Positions 34,452 to 42,977 of a DNA stretch of 64,000 nt are shown in pieces. How positions within the stretch are numbered: position 1 is the first letter of the stretch; each line of letters opens with the position of its first letter. This DNA is from Mycobacterium sp. DL440. GTDB lineage: Bacteria > Actinomycetota > Actinomycetes > Mycobacteriales > Mycobacteriaceae. The translations under genes and the position numbers were made by a program. The notes under the pieces were generated by a model that did not search any database, was not told where the DNA came from, and worked only from the letters and a program-made list of their open reading frames with translations. The DNA is taken from positions 4,419,327 to 4,483,326 of the forward strand of contig NZ_CP050191.1 of NCBI RefSeq assembly GCF_011745145.1, in the 5' to 3' direction.

Positions 34452-36005
34452 ATGCCTGCTCCATCCGCTGCGGATTTCGCTCGCCTGCGCGCGCTCGTCG
34501 CGATCGACGACATCGGCGCCCGGCAGTCCAAGCCGATCGACGAGGTCTTCACCGGCAAGGAACTGACCACCATCCCGATCGGTACCGCCGAAGACGTGAC
34601 CGCCGCCTTCGTCAAAGCCCGTGCCGCGCAGGCACAGTGGGCGAAGCAGTCGGTGAAGGAACGCGCCGACGTCATCAAGCGGTTCGGCGCACTGCTCGCC
34701 AAGAATCGCGACTTCCTGATGGATGTGGCCCAGGCCGAGACCGGCAAGGCCCGCTCAGCCGCGCAGGAAGAGATCGTCGACATGATCTTGAACGCGAGCT
34801 ACTACGCGCGCGAGGCAGCCCGGCTGCTCTCGACGAAACGGGTACAGGGCCTGCTGCCGGGATTCGTCAAGACCGTGGTCAACCACCACCCCAAGGGCGT
34901 CATCGGCGTCATTTCGCCGTGGAATTACCCCATGACCCTGTCCATCTCGGATTCCATCCCGGCCCTGCTTGCCGGCAATGCCGTGGTGGTCAAGCCGGAC
35001 AGCCAGACGCCGTACTGCACGTTGGCCAACGCCGAGCTGCTGTATCAGGCGGGTCTGCCGCGCGATCTGTTCGCGGTGGTTCCCGGGCCCGGGTCAGTGG
35101 TCGGCACCGCGATCGTCGAGAACTGCGACTACATGATGTTCACCGGTTCGACGGCCACCGGGCGGGCACTGGCCGAGCAGTGCGGTCGCCGGTTGATCGG
35201 GTTCTCCGCGGAACTCGGCGGCAAGAACCCGATGATCGTCACCAAGGGCGCCAACCTGAAGGTGGCCGCCAAGGCCGCCACCCGCGCCTGCTTCTCCAAT
35301 GCCGGTCAGCTGTGTATCTCGATCGAGCGGATCTACGTCGAGCGGGAGGTCGCCGACGAGTTCACCGCCAAGTTCGCCGAGCAGGTGCGCAACATGAACC
35401 TGTCGGCGGCCTACGACTTCACCGCCGATATGGGCAGCCTGATCTCCGAAGATCAGATCAAGACCGTGTCCGGCCACGTCGACGACGCAAAAGCCAAGGG
35501 CGCCAAGGTGGTTGCCGGTGGCAACGCACGCCCCGACCTCGGCCCGCTGTTCTTCGAGCCGACCGTGCTGTCCGGCGTCACCGACGAGATGGAGTGCGCG
35601 CGCAACGAGACCTTCGGCCCGCTGGTGTCGATCTACCCGGTCGATTCCGTCGCCGAGGCCGTCGAGAAGGCCAACGACACCGAGTACGGCCTCAACGCGA
35701 GTGTGTGGGCGGGATCGAAGTCCGAAGGTGAGAAGATCGCCGCACAGATCAGCTCCGGCACCGTCAACGTCGACGAAGGTTATGCCCTGGCATTCGGCAG
35801 CACCGCGGCCCCGATGGGCGGTATGAAGGCCTCCGGGGTCGGACGCCGCCACGGTGCCGACGGGATCCTCAAGTACACCGAGTCGCAGACCGTCTCCACC
35901 GCGCGGGTGATCAATCTCGATCCGCCGCTGGGGATCTCGCAGACGTTCTGGCAGAAGGCACTCACCCCGATGATCCGGGCGCTGCAGAAACTGCCCGGCC
36001 GCTAG
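34452..36005 (+). CDS. gabD2: NAD(P)+-dependent succinic semialdehyde/aldehyde dehydrogenase (GabD2-like)
   Basis: A 517-aa aldehyde dehydrogenase, nearly the length of M. tuberculosis GabD2 (Rv1731, 518 aa). The cofactor and active-site motifs are ISPWNYPMTL, FTGSTATG, catalytic Glu in SAELGGKNP, and catalytic Cys in NAGQLCISIER. The enzyme oxidises succinic semialdehyde or a related aldehyde to the acid. GGGAGGG lies 6 bases before the ATG. A long imperfect inverted repeat follows the stop. The gabD2 symbol is a best guess from motif and length similarity; wider aldehyde specificity is possible. Confidence 0.8.
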   Translation: MPAPSAADFARLRALVAIDDIGARQSKPIDEVFTGKELTTIPIGTAEDVTAAFVKARAAQAQWAKQSVKERADVIKRFGALLAKNRDFLMDVAQAETGKARSAAQEEIVDMILNASYYAREAARLLSTKRVQGLLPGFVKTVVNHHPKGVIGVISPWNYPMTLSISDSIPALLAGNAVVVKPDSQTPYCTLANAELLYQAGLPRDLFAVVPGPGSVVGTAIVENCDYMMFTGSTATGRALAEQCGRRLIGFSAELGGKNPMIVTKGANLKVAAKAATRACFSNAGQLCISIERIYVEREVADEFTAKFAEQVRNMNLSAAYDFTADMGSLISEDQIKTVSGHVDDAKAKGAKVVAGGNARPDLGPLFFEPTVLSGVTDEMECARNETFGPLVSIYPVDSVAEAVEKANDTEYGLNASVWAGSKSEGEKIAAQISSGTVNVDEGYALAFGSTAAPMGGMKASGVGRRHGADGILKYTESQTVSTARVINLDPPLGISQTFWQKALTPMIRALQKLPGR

Positions 36006-36014
36006 TTTCCCAGC

Positions 36015-36074
36015 GCGAGCAGACGCGGAAGTACCCGAAACTGCGGGCTTACGGGTACCTACGTGTCTGTTCGC
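36015..36074. terminator. 23-bp imperfect inverted repeat between convergent genes
   Basis: Arms 36015-36037 and 36052-36074 pair at 19 of 23 positions, plus two possible G-U pairs, around a 14-base loop. The outer part reads GCGAGCAGACGCG. It lies between the aldehyde dehydrogenase stop and the opposite-strand nitronate monooxygenase stop, so it can act as a two-way terminator. The remainder of 36006-36113 shows nothing else. Confidence 0.75.
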
Positions 36075-36113
36075 CAGAAAGAATCAGCCCCGGCCGGCCG
36101 GCTACACGCAGAC

Positions 36114-37235
36114 TCAGCTTCCGGCGATGCCGTCCAGGCGCTTGGTGGCAGCTTCGAAACCGCTCACCAGCTCGGCGATGATATCGGCGGCCGGCCGGAT
36201 CTCGTTCATCCGGCCTACGACCTGACCCACCGGCATCGCGACCGCGGTCGGGTCATCGGACTGGCTCATCCGCTGATGCGCCTCACCGACCAGGATGTTC
36301 TGCAGCGGCATCGGCAGCGGTTCGGGGGCGTCCGGTGCATCCCAGGCGTCGGTCCAGCGGCTCTTCAGGATCCGGGCGGGCTTGCCGGAGTAGATCTTTC
36401 GGCGCACGGTGTCGGCGGAGGTGGCGTTCAGCAATGCCTCCTGGATCACCGAGGCACCCGACTCGCGACGCACACCCAGGTCGTATTCGGCCGCCGTGAG
36501 GAACGCCGAACCCATCCACACACCCTGAGCACCGAGCGCCAGGGCCGCGGCCACCTGCCTGCCGCTGCCGATCCCGCCTGCAGCGAGCACCGCGGCCTTA
36601 CCGTCGACTGCGTCGACGATTTCCGGCCACAACACCACCGAGCCGATCTCACCGGTGTGCCCTCCGGCCTCATGTCCCTGGGCGATCACGATGTCGACTC
36701 CGTTCGCGACATGGCTGAGCGCATGCTTCGCGCTGCCGGCCAGCGCGGCCACCGGGACACCTGCCTTGTGGACCTGCTCGATGACGTCGTTGGGCGGCGA
36801 ACCCAGCGCGTTGGCGATCAGCTTGATCGGATGGCGCAACGCCACCTCGACATGGCTTCGCGCCACCGAGTGCAGCCAGCCCAGCACACCGGTGTTGTGC
36901 TCACCCTCCTCGGGAAGAGGCGGAACGCCAAGATCGGCAAGGGTTTTCGCGACGAAGTCCCGGTGAGCCTGCGGGATGAGCTTGTCGATGTCGACGGCGC
37001 TGCCCTCGGTCGGGATCTTGTTGGGCATCACCACGTCGACGCCGTACGGCTTACCGTCGGTGTTGGCGTCCATCCACGACAGCACGTTTTCCAACTCGTC
37101 GGGATCGTTGAACCGCACGCACCCCAGCACTCCCAGACCGCCGGCCCGGGTGACCGCCGCGGCCACCTTTTCCGACGGGGTGAAGACGAAGATCGGGTAT
37201 TCGACCCCGAACCGTTCGCAAAGGTCGGTCTTCAC
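36114..37235 (-). CDS. Nitronate monooxygenase family flavoprotein
   Basis: A 373-aa FMN TIM-barrel protein of the 2-nitropropane dioxygenase family, close in length to Rv1533. Motifs include AAVTRAGGLGVLG near the N-terminus, AQGHEAGGHTG with the family's His, and AAGGIGSGRQVAAALALGAQGVWMGSAFL (phosphate-binding region of FMN). Family members oxidise nitronates or act as enoyl reductases. Its start overlaps the fadD19 stop by four bases (ATGA). It is therefore co-expressed with a KstR-controlled steroid-CoA ligase, and a role in sterol breakdown is likely although the reaction is unknown. Confidence 0.85.
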   Translation of the reverse strand: MKTDLCERFGVEYPIFVFTPSEKVAAAVTRAGGLGVLGCVRFNDPDELENVLSWMDANTDGKPYGVDVVMPNKIPTEGSAVDIDKLIPQAHRDFVAKTLADLGVPPLPEEGEHNTGVLGWLHSVARSHVEVALRHPIKLIANALGSPPNDVIEQVHKAGVPVAALAGSAKHALSHVANGVDIVIAQGHEAGGHTGEIGSVVLWPEIVDAVDGKAAVLAAGGIGSGRQVAAALALGAQGVWMGSAFLTAAEYDLGVRRESGASVIQEALLNATSADTVRRKIYSGKPARILKSRWTDAWDAPDAPEPLPMPLQNILVGEAHQRMSQSDDPTAVAMPVGQVVGRMNEIRPAADIIAELVSGFEAATKRLDGIAGS

Positions 37236-38884
37236 GACTTGGCTCCGACGTGATTGGCGTGCACCTCGTCAGCCGCACGCTCCTCGGTGGTGTCCTTGGC
37301 CCAGCGGTAGTCAGGCTTGCCCGCAGGCGAACGCTTAACCTCGTCGACCAGCCACAGGCTGCGCGGCACCTTGTATCCCGCGATCTCGCTGCGCACGAAC
37401 GTGTCGAGATCGGCCAGGGTCGGACGCGCACCCTCGCGTGCCTGCACCACCGCGGCGACGTGCTGACCGAAACGCTCGTCGGGCACACCGACCACGAGCG
37501 CGTCGAACACGTCCGGGTGGCCCTTCAGCGCGGCCTCGACCTCTTCGGGGTAGATCTTCTCGCCGCCGGAGTTGATCGACACCGAGCCGCGGCCCAGCAT
37601 GGTCACGCTGCCGTCGGCCTCGACCTCGGCATAGTCACCCGGGATGGCATAGCGGACCCCGTTGAAGGTCCGGAAGGTCTCGGCGGTCTTCTTCTCGTCC
37701 TTGAAGTAACCGACCGGGATGTGACCGCACTTGGCGATGATGCCGCGCACGCCCGAGCCCGGGACCACCTCGTTGCCGTCCTCGTCGAGCACCTTGGTGT
37801 TCTTGTCGATCGTCACCCGCGGGCCGCCGGTGTGGCTCTGCCCCTTGGCCACCACGGAGGTACCGCCGAAACCGGTCTCCGACGAGCCGATCGAGTCGGT
37901 GATGATCCGGTTGGGCAGCAGCTCCAGGAACTTCTCCTTGAGGCTCGTGGAGAACAGGGCCGCGGTGCTGGCCAACAGGAACAGCGACGACAGGTCGTAC
38001 TCGTTACCCGCATCCTGGTGGGCCAGCAGCGCATCGAGCAGCGGCCGGGCCATCGCGTCACCGGTGAAGAACAGCAAGTTGACCTTGTGCTCGTGGATCA
38101 TCCGCCACGCCGCGTCGGCGTCGAACTCCGGCATCAGCACCACGGTGTGGCCGGTGAACAGGGCCATCCAGGTGGCCGACTGGGTCGCGCCGTGGATCAT
38201 CGGCGGAATGGGCAGCCGGATCATCGGCGGGTTGGCGACGGCCTGCTTGGACAGGTCGTATTCGTCGGCGACGGGCTCGCCGGTGGCGAAGTCGGTGCCG
38301 CCGAACAGCACCCGGTAGATGTCCTCATGACGCCACATGACGCCCTTGGGGAAGCCGGTGGTGCCGCCGGTGTAAAGCAGGTAGATGTCGTCCTCGCTGC
38401 GCGGGCCGAAGTCACGCTCGGGTGAGTGCTCGGCGATGGCCGAGTAGAACTCAACGCCGCCGTAGCGCTGGAAGTCGTCATCTGACCCGTCTTCCACCAC
38501 CAGGACGGTCTTCACATTCGGGGTCTCCGGCAGGACGTTGTCCACCCGGTCGGCGTAGCGGCGCTCATGGATCAGCGCCACCATGTCCGAGTTCTCGAAC
38601 AGGTACTTCAGCTCGCCCTCGACATAGCGGAAGTTGACATTGACCAGGATCGCGCCGGCCTTCACGATGCCCAGCATCCCGATGACGATCTCGATGCGGT
38701 TGCGACAGTAGAGGCCGACCTTGTCGTCCTTCTTGACGCCCTGGGCGATCAGGTAGTGGGCCAAACGGTTGGCCTTCTCCTCCAACTGCGCATAGGTCAG
38801 CTGTTCGTCGCCACAAATCAGGGCAACACGGTCAGGCACAGCGTCGATGGCATGCTCGGCAAGATCCGCAATATTCAGAGCCAC
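37232..38884 (-). CDS. fadD19: Steroid-CoA ligase FadD19
   Basis: The GTG at 38884 (ALNIADLAEHAID follows) is chosen over the upstream frame extension, giving 550 aa (M. tuberculosis FadD19 is 548 aa). ANL motifs: LLYTGGTTGFPKGVMWRHED near residue 180, SIGSSETGFGG, and GRGSVSINSGGEK. The C-terminal catalytic Lys is in RSPAGKPDY. FadD19 activates the C26 carboxylate of oxidised cholesterol (3-oxocholest-4-en-26-oate) to its CoA ester. A KstR operator lies 12-25 bp upstream of the start, shared with divergent echA19. Confidence 0.96.
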   Translation of the reverse strand: MALNIADLAEHAIDAVPDRVALICGDEQLTYAQLEEKANRLAHYLIAQGVKKDDKVGLYCRNRIEIVIGMLGIVKAGAILVNVNFRYVEGELKYLFENSDMVALIHERRYADRVDNVLPETPNVKTVLVVEDGSDDDFQRYGGVEFYSAIAEHSPERDFGPRSEDDIYLLYTGGTTGFPKGVMWRHEDIYRVLFGGTDFATGEPVADEYDLSKQAVANPPMIRLPIPPMIHGATQSATWMALFTGHTVVLMPEFDADAAWRMIHEHKVNLLFFTGDAMARPLLDALLAHQDAGNEYDLSSLFLLASTAALFSTSLKEKFLELLPNRIITDSIGSSETGFGGTSVVAKGQSHTGGPRVTIDKNTKVLDEDGNEVVPGSGVRGIIAKCGHIPVGYFKDEKKTAETFRTFNGVRYAIPGDYAEVEADGSVTMLGRGSVSINSGGEKIYPEEVEAALKGHPDVFDALVVGVPDERFGQHVAAVVQAREGARPTLADLDTFVRSEIAGYKVPRSLWLVDEVKRSPAGKPDYRWAKDTTEERAADEVHANHVGAKS

Positions 38885-38895
38885 AGAACCTAAAC

Positions 38896-38909
38896 TAGAA
38901 CGTGTTACA
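38896..38909. promoter_or_regulatory. KstR operator between fadD19 and echA19
   Basis: TAGAACGTGTTACA is identical to the site before fadE26. The whole fadD19/echA19 gap is only 69 bp, so one operator probably covers both promoters. Confidence 0.9.
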
Positions 38910-38953
38910 TTTCGAGACAAGTCTGGGTTGGAAATGCATAGGAGCTGGCACCC

Positions 38954-39754
38954 GTGAGCGATACCGAAAAAGGTCCCGACGCCCTCATTGAGCAGCGCGG
39001 ACACACGCTGATCCTGACATTGAACCGGCCCGAGGCGCGGAACGCGCTTTCCACCGAGATGCTCTCGATCATGGTCGAGGCCTGGGACCGCGTCGACAAC
39101 GATCCGGAGATCCGCACCTGCATCCTCACCGGCGCCGGCGGGTACTTCTGCGCGGGCATGGACCTCAAGGGCGCGACCAAGAAGCCGCCGGGCGATTCGT
39201 TCAAGGACGGCAGCTACGACCCGTCACGTATCGACGGTCTGCTCAAGGGCCGTCGGCTCACCAAGCCGCTGATCGCCGCGGTCGAGGGCCCGGCCATCGC
39301 CGGCGGCACCGAGATCCTGCAGGGCACCGACATCCGGGTGGCCGGCGAGAGCGCCAAGTTCGGCATCTCCGAAGCCAAGTGGAGCCTGTACCCGATGGGC
39401 GGCTCGGCGGTCCGCCTGGTACGCCAGATTCCCTACACCATCGCGTGCGACATGCTCTTGACCGGACGGCACATCACCGCCGCCCAGGCCCTGGAGTACG
39501 GCCTGATCGGTCACGTCGTTCCCGATGGCACTGCGCTGGAGAAGGCCCTGGAGATCGCCGAGGTGATCAACAACAACGGCCCGCTGGCCGTGCAGGCGAT
39601 CCTCAAGACCATCCGCGAGACCGAGGGCATGCACGAGAACGAGGCGTTCAAGCCCGACACCGCCAACGGCATCCCGGTATTCCTGTCCCAGGACGCCAAG
39701 GAAGGCCCGCTGGCCTTCAAGGAGAAGCGCGCGCCCAAGTTCCAGATGCGCTGA
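38954..39754 (+). CDS. echA19: Enoyl-CoA hydratase EchA19
   Basis: A 266-aa crotonase starting at GTG. Features are the [12 protein letters not shown]-terminal unit, oxyanion-hole [14 protein letters not shown], and [20 protein letters not shown]. Gene order with divergent fadD19 and length match Rv3516 (263 aa). EchA19 is reported to hydrate the unsaturated CoA ester of the cholesterol side chain in the first beta-oxidation cycles. The KstR operator lies 45-58 bp upstream. The downstream gap of 148 bp to the histidine kinase holds no gene. Confidence 0.94.
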   Translation: MSDTEKGPDALIEQRGHTLILTLNRPEARNALSTEMLSIMVEAWDRVDNDPEIRTCILTGAGGYFCAGMDLKGATKKPPGDSFKDGSYDPSRIDGLLKGRRLTKPLIAAVEGPAIAGGTEILQGTDIRVAGESAKFGISEAKWSLYPMGGSAVRLVRQIPYTIACDMLLTGRHITAAQALEYGLIGHVVPDGTALEKALEIAEVINNNGPLAVQAILKTIRETEGMHENEAFKPDTANGIPVFLSQDAKEGPLAFKEKRAPKFQMR

Positions 39755-39902
39755 TTCGTGGCGCGGCCACCGGTGCCGGCACTGTTCTAGCCTGCGGCCG
39801 GCACAGACCGCCGTCGTCGCGATTTCGCCCCCGCCAACTGTCCTCGTCGTGGCACTGAGCAGCTCTATACTCGTGCCAACTTTGCCGGGACGGGAGCCGG
39901 GC

Positions 39903-41153
39903 ATGCCTGAACGCGATGAGGCGTCTGCGCCGACCGCCGACAACTCGGTACGCCGTGGCCTGTTACTGCAACTCGCCCTGCGAATGCTCATGGCGATGTT
40001 CATCGGTGTGGCCCTGCTGTCGCAGCCTCCGCACTCGAGCCTGTGGCTGCACCGGGCAATTTTCGCCGGCTACGTCGCGGCGGTCTCGGTGTGGAGCTGG
40101 TGGGCGCTGCGCTCTGCCGATCGGTTGGGCGGAGGAACCCGGCGATCGGTGGCGCTGCTCATGCTGTGCGTGGATCTCCTTGCGGTAGCGATCATTTCAA
40201 TGGAGACCGGGATCAGTTCGGCAGAGACCTGGACCTCCGGCGTGGTACAGCACGGGCTTTTCCTGATCCCGCTGATCGCGGCAGCGCAGCTCGATCCCGT
40301 TGTCAGCGCCGCGATCGCGGTCCCAACGGTGGTCACATTCTTTGTGGTGAGCTGGGTCGACAAGGCCGCCAACGGCAATGAGCCCTGGGGGTCGATCCTG
40401 GCGCGGACCGCCGTGCTGTTCGGCTTGGCTGCCGGGTCCGTCGCGTTGTCGTGGATTCAGCAATCAAGAACCAGGACCATCACCAGCCTGGCCCTGGAGC
40501 GGGCCCGCCTGCTCGAAGAAGTGATCAGCCTGGAGAAGCGCGAACGCCAATCGCTTTCCGAACGCCTGCACGATGGTGCGCTCCAGTACGTGCTGGTGGC
40601 GCGACGCGATATGGAGGAGGTCCGGGACGGATCGGTCGACGGGATGGACCGCGTCGACTTCGCCTTGGCGGAGTCCTCCCGCCTGCTGCGTGACGTGGTC
40701 CGTGAACTGCATCCCGAAGTCTTGGCCCGGGCCGGCCTCAAAGCGGCGATGACCTCACTTGCCGACGGCATCGCGACGCGCACCAACCTCGCAGTCCAGT
40801 TGGACGCCGACAGCTGGCCCGACGACTTACGCACCGACGCCGATCACCTGATCTACAGTGCAGCTCGGGAATTCTCGACGAACGCCATCAAGCACGCGCA
40901 GGCCGACAATCTACGGTTCACCTTGGGGTACAACGGCATTCAGGCCGCATTGCACATCGCAGACGACGGCGTTGGCATTCCACCGGAGCGTCTGGCGCAA
41001 AGCGTCGAAGACGGCCACATCGGGTTCGCCTCGATTTGCGCCAAGGTTCTGGCTGCGGGCGGCACATTCGTGGTCGCGGGCGCGCCCGGAACCACCGTGT
41101 CGATTTCGGTGCCCGCGAAGTGCACCACCGACGCGAACCTCCAGATGAAGTAG
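39903..41153 (+). CDS. NarL-type membrane sensor histidine kinase, orphan
   Basis: The ATG at 39903 has GGGAG 6 bases upstream, giving 416 aa. The N-terminal half contains about five membrane helices (residues 22-40, 50-70, 82-100, 118-150 and 165-185) and no large extracellular domain. A HisKA_3 domain follows, with phospho-acceptor His223 in ERLHDGALQ, then an HATPase region with STNAIKHA (N box) and DDGVGIPPE (G1). All catalytic features look intact. No response regulator gene lies in the window. A perfect terminator follows. The signal is unknown; a membrane-derived one is plausible given the sensor layout. Confidence 0.9.
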   Translation: MPERDEASAPTADNSVRRGLLLQLALRMLMAMFIGVALLSQPPHSSLWLHRAIFAGYVAAVSVWSWWALRSADRLGGGTRRSVALLMLCVDLLAVAIISMETGISSAETWTSGVVQHGLFLIPLIAAAQLDPVVSAAIAVPTVVTFFVVSWVDKAANGNEPWGSILARTAVLFGLAAGSVALSWIQQSRTRTITSLALERARLLEEVISLEKRERQSLSERLHDGALQYVLVARRDMEEVRDGSVDGMDRVDFALAESSRLLRDVVRELHPEVLARAGLKAAMTSLADGIATRTNLAVQLDADSWPDDLRTDADHLIYSAAREFSTNAIKHAQADNLRFTLGYNGIQAALHIADDGVGIPPERLAQSVEDGHIGFASICAKVLAAGGTFVVAGAPGTTVSISVPAKCTTDANLQMK

Positions 41154-41167
41154 TCGTTGCCGCAAAA

Positions 41168-41203
41168 CTGAGGCCCCGCTCGATGTTTCGAGCGGGGCCT
41201 CAG
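41168..41203 (+). terminator. Perfect 16-bp hairpin after the histidine kinase
   Basis: Arms CTGAGGCCCCGCTCGA and TCGAGCGGGGCCTCAG are exact complements around a TGTT loop, 14 bp after the stop. There is no U tract. It insulates the kinase from the minus-strand small genes. Confidence 0.93.
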
Positions 41204-41224
41204 TGTCAAGCCGTCAATGCAGCG

Positions 41225-41369
41225 CTAGCGCCAGTGCCCGGGCGGACGCGGTCCCCAATGTCCGGGCGGGGGCGGCGGCGGACCCCACGGCCGTGGCGGC
41301 TGTCCCTTATACCGATCTGACGCAGCCGACGAAGAGGATAGTGGAGATCATGGTGGACGCCGTTGCCAT
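41225..41369 (-). pseudogene. Possible frameshifted small secreted Pro-rich protein
   Basis: From an ATG at 41369, a signal-like segment MISTILFVGC is read before a stop at 41307-41309. In the neighbouring minus-strand frame the sequence continues as a Pro/Trp-rich peptide (GPPPPPPGHWGPRPPGHWR) to a TAG at 41225-41227. Joined by a one-base shift near base 41325, the two would make a typical mycobacterial small secreted protein. An 8-base A run (41370-41377) lies immediately upstream. It could be a decayed gene or a sequencing error. Confidence 0.4.
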
Positions 41370-41383
41370 AAAAAAAATCTTCT

Positions 41384-41590
41384 CTAGAGCTGTAGTGCTA
41401 GCGTGACGGGCAACGGCGGAGCGGGCGGTGAGAACAGTGGAGCCGGTCCGCCGAACTGCAGGCTCGCCGGCGCCGGACCGGCCATTGGCTCTGCGCTGGC
41501 TTGAGCCGCCATACCCACGGCCCCGGCGAACAGCGCCCCGCTCACCAGCAACCCACTCAACACACTTCGCCCAGGTAAATGTCGTGCCAT
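41384..41590 (-). CDS. Small secreted Pro/Ala-rich protein
   Basis: The ATG at 41590 has AGAGGAG at ideal spacing; the GTG three codons earlier abuts that site and is less likely. The product is 68 aa: an Arg/His-containing N-terminus, a hydrophobic core (VLSGLLVSGALFAGAVGMA) and an AxA cleavage site (ASA-EP). About 35 mature residues rich in Pro and Ala follow, with repeated GPAP. No Cys is present. It has no recognised family. It lies just upstream of the possible frameshifted gene and may be co-transcribed with it. The 178 bp between it and cyp142 hold no gene. Confidence 0.65.
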   Translation of the reverse strand: MARHLPGRSVLSGLLVSGALFAGAVGMAAQASAEPMAGPAPASLQFGGPAPLFSPPAPPLPVTLALQL

Positions 41591-41768
41591 CTCGTGCACT
41601 CCTCTAGTCGTCGCGTCATCCCCCGATATTGCGAGACTATCTAATTAGGCTAGCTAGGCGAAACTCGTGAGACCGTTACACAGCGGATGCTTAACCAACG
41701 CATAGGGATACACAGCAGGCGATACACCAAGGGACGCTGGGCGCCGCGTCTGTGCTGAGCCCCAGCCG

Positions 41769-42977
41769 CTAAGCCCCGACCGGAGCGCTCGGAGTGAACA
41801 CGACCGGCATCGATTCCGGGCCGCTGACGAAGTTGGCCGGACGCAACGGCAACTGATTGTCGTCGGCCAACCGCAGATCGGGCAGCCGTTCGAGCAACCG
41901 TTCGAGCATCAGGCGCAGCTCCAGGCGGGCCAGTTGATTACCCAGGCAGAAATGTGTCCCGAATCCGAAAGCCAAGTGACTGTTGGGGTTTCGATCGATG
42001 CGGAATTCGTCAGGATTCTCGAAAACGGCTTCGTCGAAGTTGGCCGACTCGAACATCAGCATGATCTTCTCGCCGGACTTCAAGTCTGTTCCATGGAAGG
42101 TGGTGTCGGCGGTCAGGGTGCGGCACATGTTCTTGACCGGTGAGGTCCAGCGCAGGGCTTCCTCGATCGCGCCGGGCAACAGGGACTGATCAGCGACCAG
42201 CCTGTCCCACTGATCCCGGTGCCGCAGCAGCTGATCGGTCCCACCCGAGAGCGTGTGGCGCGTGGTCTCGTCGCCGCCGATGAGGATCAGCAGCGTCTCC
42301 ATGACGATCTCGTCATCGCTCATCTTCTGCCCCTCGACCTCGGCATTCACCAGGATCGAGAACAGGTCATCGGTCGGCTCGGCGCGGCGCTTGGCGATCA
42401 CCTCCATGGTGAACGCGGTGTAGGCGGCAAATGTCTCCATCAGCATGTTGATGGCCGTCTCGTCGAGATGCGAACTCAGCCCGCAGACCAGGTCATCCGA
42501 CCATTTCAGCAGCATGTCCCGCTCGGTGGGCAACACACCGAGCATGTCACCGATCACCGCCATCGGCAGCGGGGCGGCGATATCGCGGACGAAATCGCAT
42601 TCCCCGCGTTCACACACCGCATCGATGAGGGTGTCGCACAGGCTCACGATCGAGGGCACCTTGTCCATCACGCGCTTGCGGGTGAAGCCGGAATTGACCA
42701 GCTTGCGGCGCAACACATGTGCCGGATCGTCCATGTCGATCATGTACGGCATGCCGGGCTGATCGGGGCGGATCCCACCGGCGCTGGAGAACAGCTCGGG
42801 GTTGCGCTCGGCATCGAGCACCGCCTGGTAGCTGGCCGCGGCGGCCTGACCGTTGCGGTCCCGGAACACCGGCGCGTTGGCGCGCATCCACCGGTAGGCC
42901 TCCCGCGCGCCACTGTCGGCGTAGAAGCGGCCGTCAGCCAGATCGACGTCGGGTTTGGTGGGCAGTACCTGAGTCAC
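41769..42977 (-). CDS. cyp142: Cytochrome P450 CYP142, cholesterol/cholestenone 26-oxidase
   Basis: A 402-aa P450 very like CYP142A of mycobacteria: ADGRFYADSGAREAYRWMR near the start, IDMDDPAH, I-helix LIGGDETTRH, and the haem loop FGFGTHFCLGNQLAR with Cys at about residue 344. CYP142 oxidises the terminal side-chain carbon of cholesterol or cholest-4-en-3-one through alcohol and aldehyde to the acid, supplying FadD19. It shares function with CYP125, which is not in the window. Its start overlaps the preceding decarboxylase-family gene by four bases. Electron donation may come from FdxD (inference). Confidence 0.94.
   Translation of the reverse strand: MTQVLPTKPDVDLADGRFYADSGAREAYRWMRANAPVFRDRNGQAAAASYQAVLDAERNPELFSSAGGIRPDQPGMPYMIDMDDPAHVLRRKLVNSGFTRKRVMDKVPSIVSLCDTLIDAVCERGECDFVRDIAAPLPMAVIGDMLGVLPTERDMLLKWSDDLVCGLSSHLDETAINMLMETFAAYTAFTMEVIAKRRAEPTDDLFSILVNAEVEGQKMSDDEIVMETLLILIGGDETTRHTLSGGTDQLLRHRDQWDRLVADQSLLPGAIEEALRWTSPVKNMCRTLTADTTFHGTDLKSGEKIMLMFESANFDEAVFENPDEFRIDRNPNSHLAFGFGTHFCLGNQLARLELRLMLERLLERLPDLRLADDNQLPLRPANFVSGPESMPVVFTPSAPVGA

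Noticed and set aside
39776..39795. GTTCTAG sequence after echA19 resembling half a KstR site
   Set aside because: The left half is CACT with wrong spacing, and no gene start follows at a suitable distance.
41636..41660. Possible IdeR (iron) box around CTAATTAGGCTAGCTAGG
   Set aside because: Only one half resembles the 19-bp consensus on either strand; the second half has too many mismatches.
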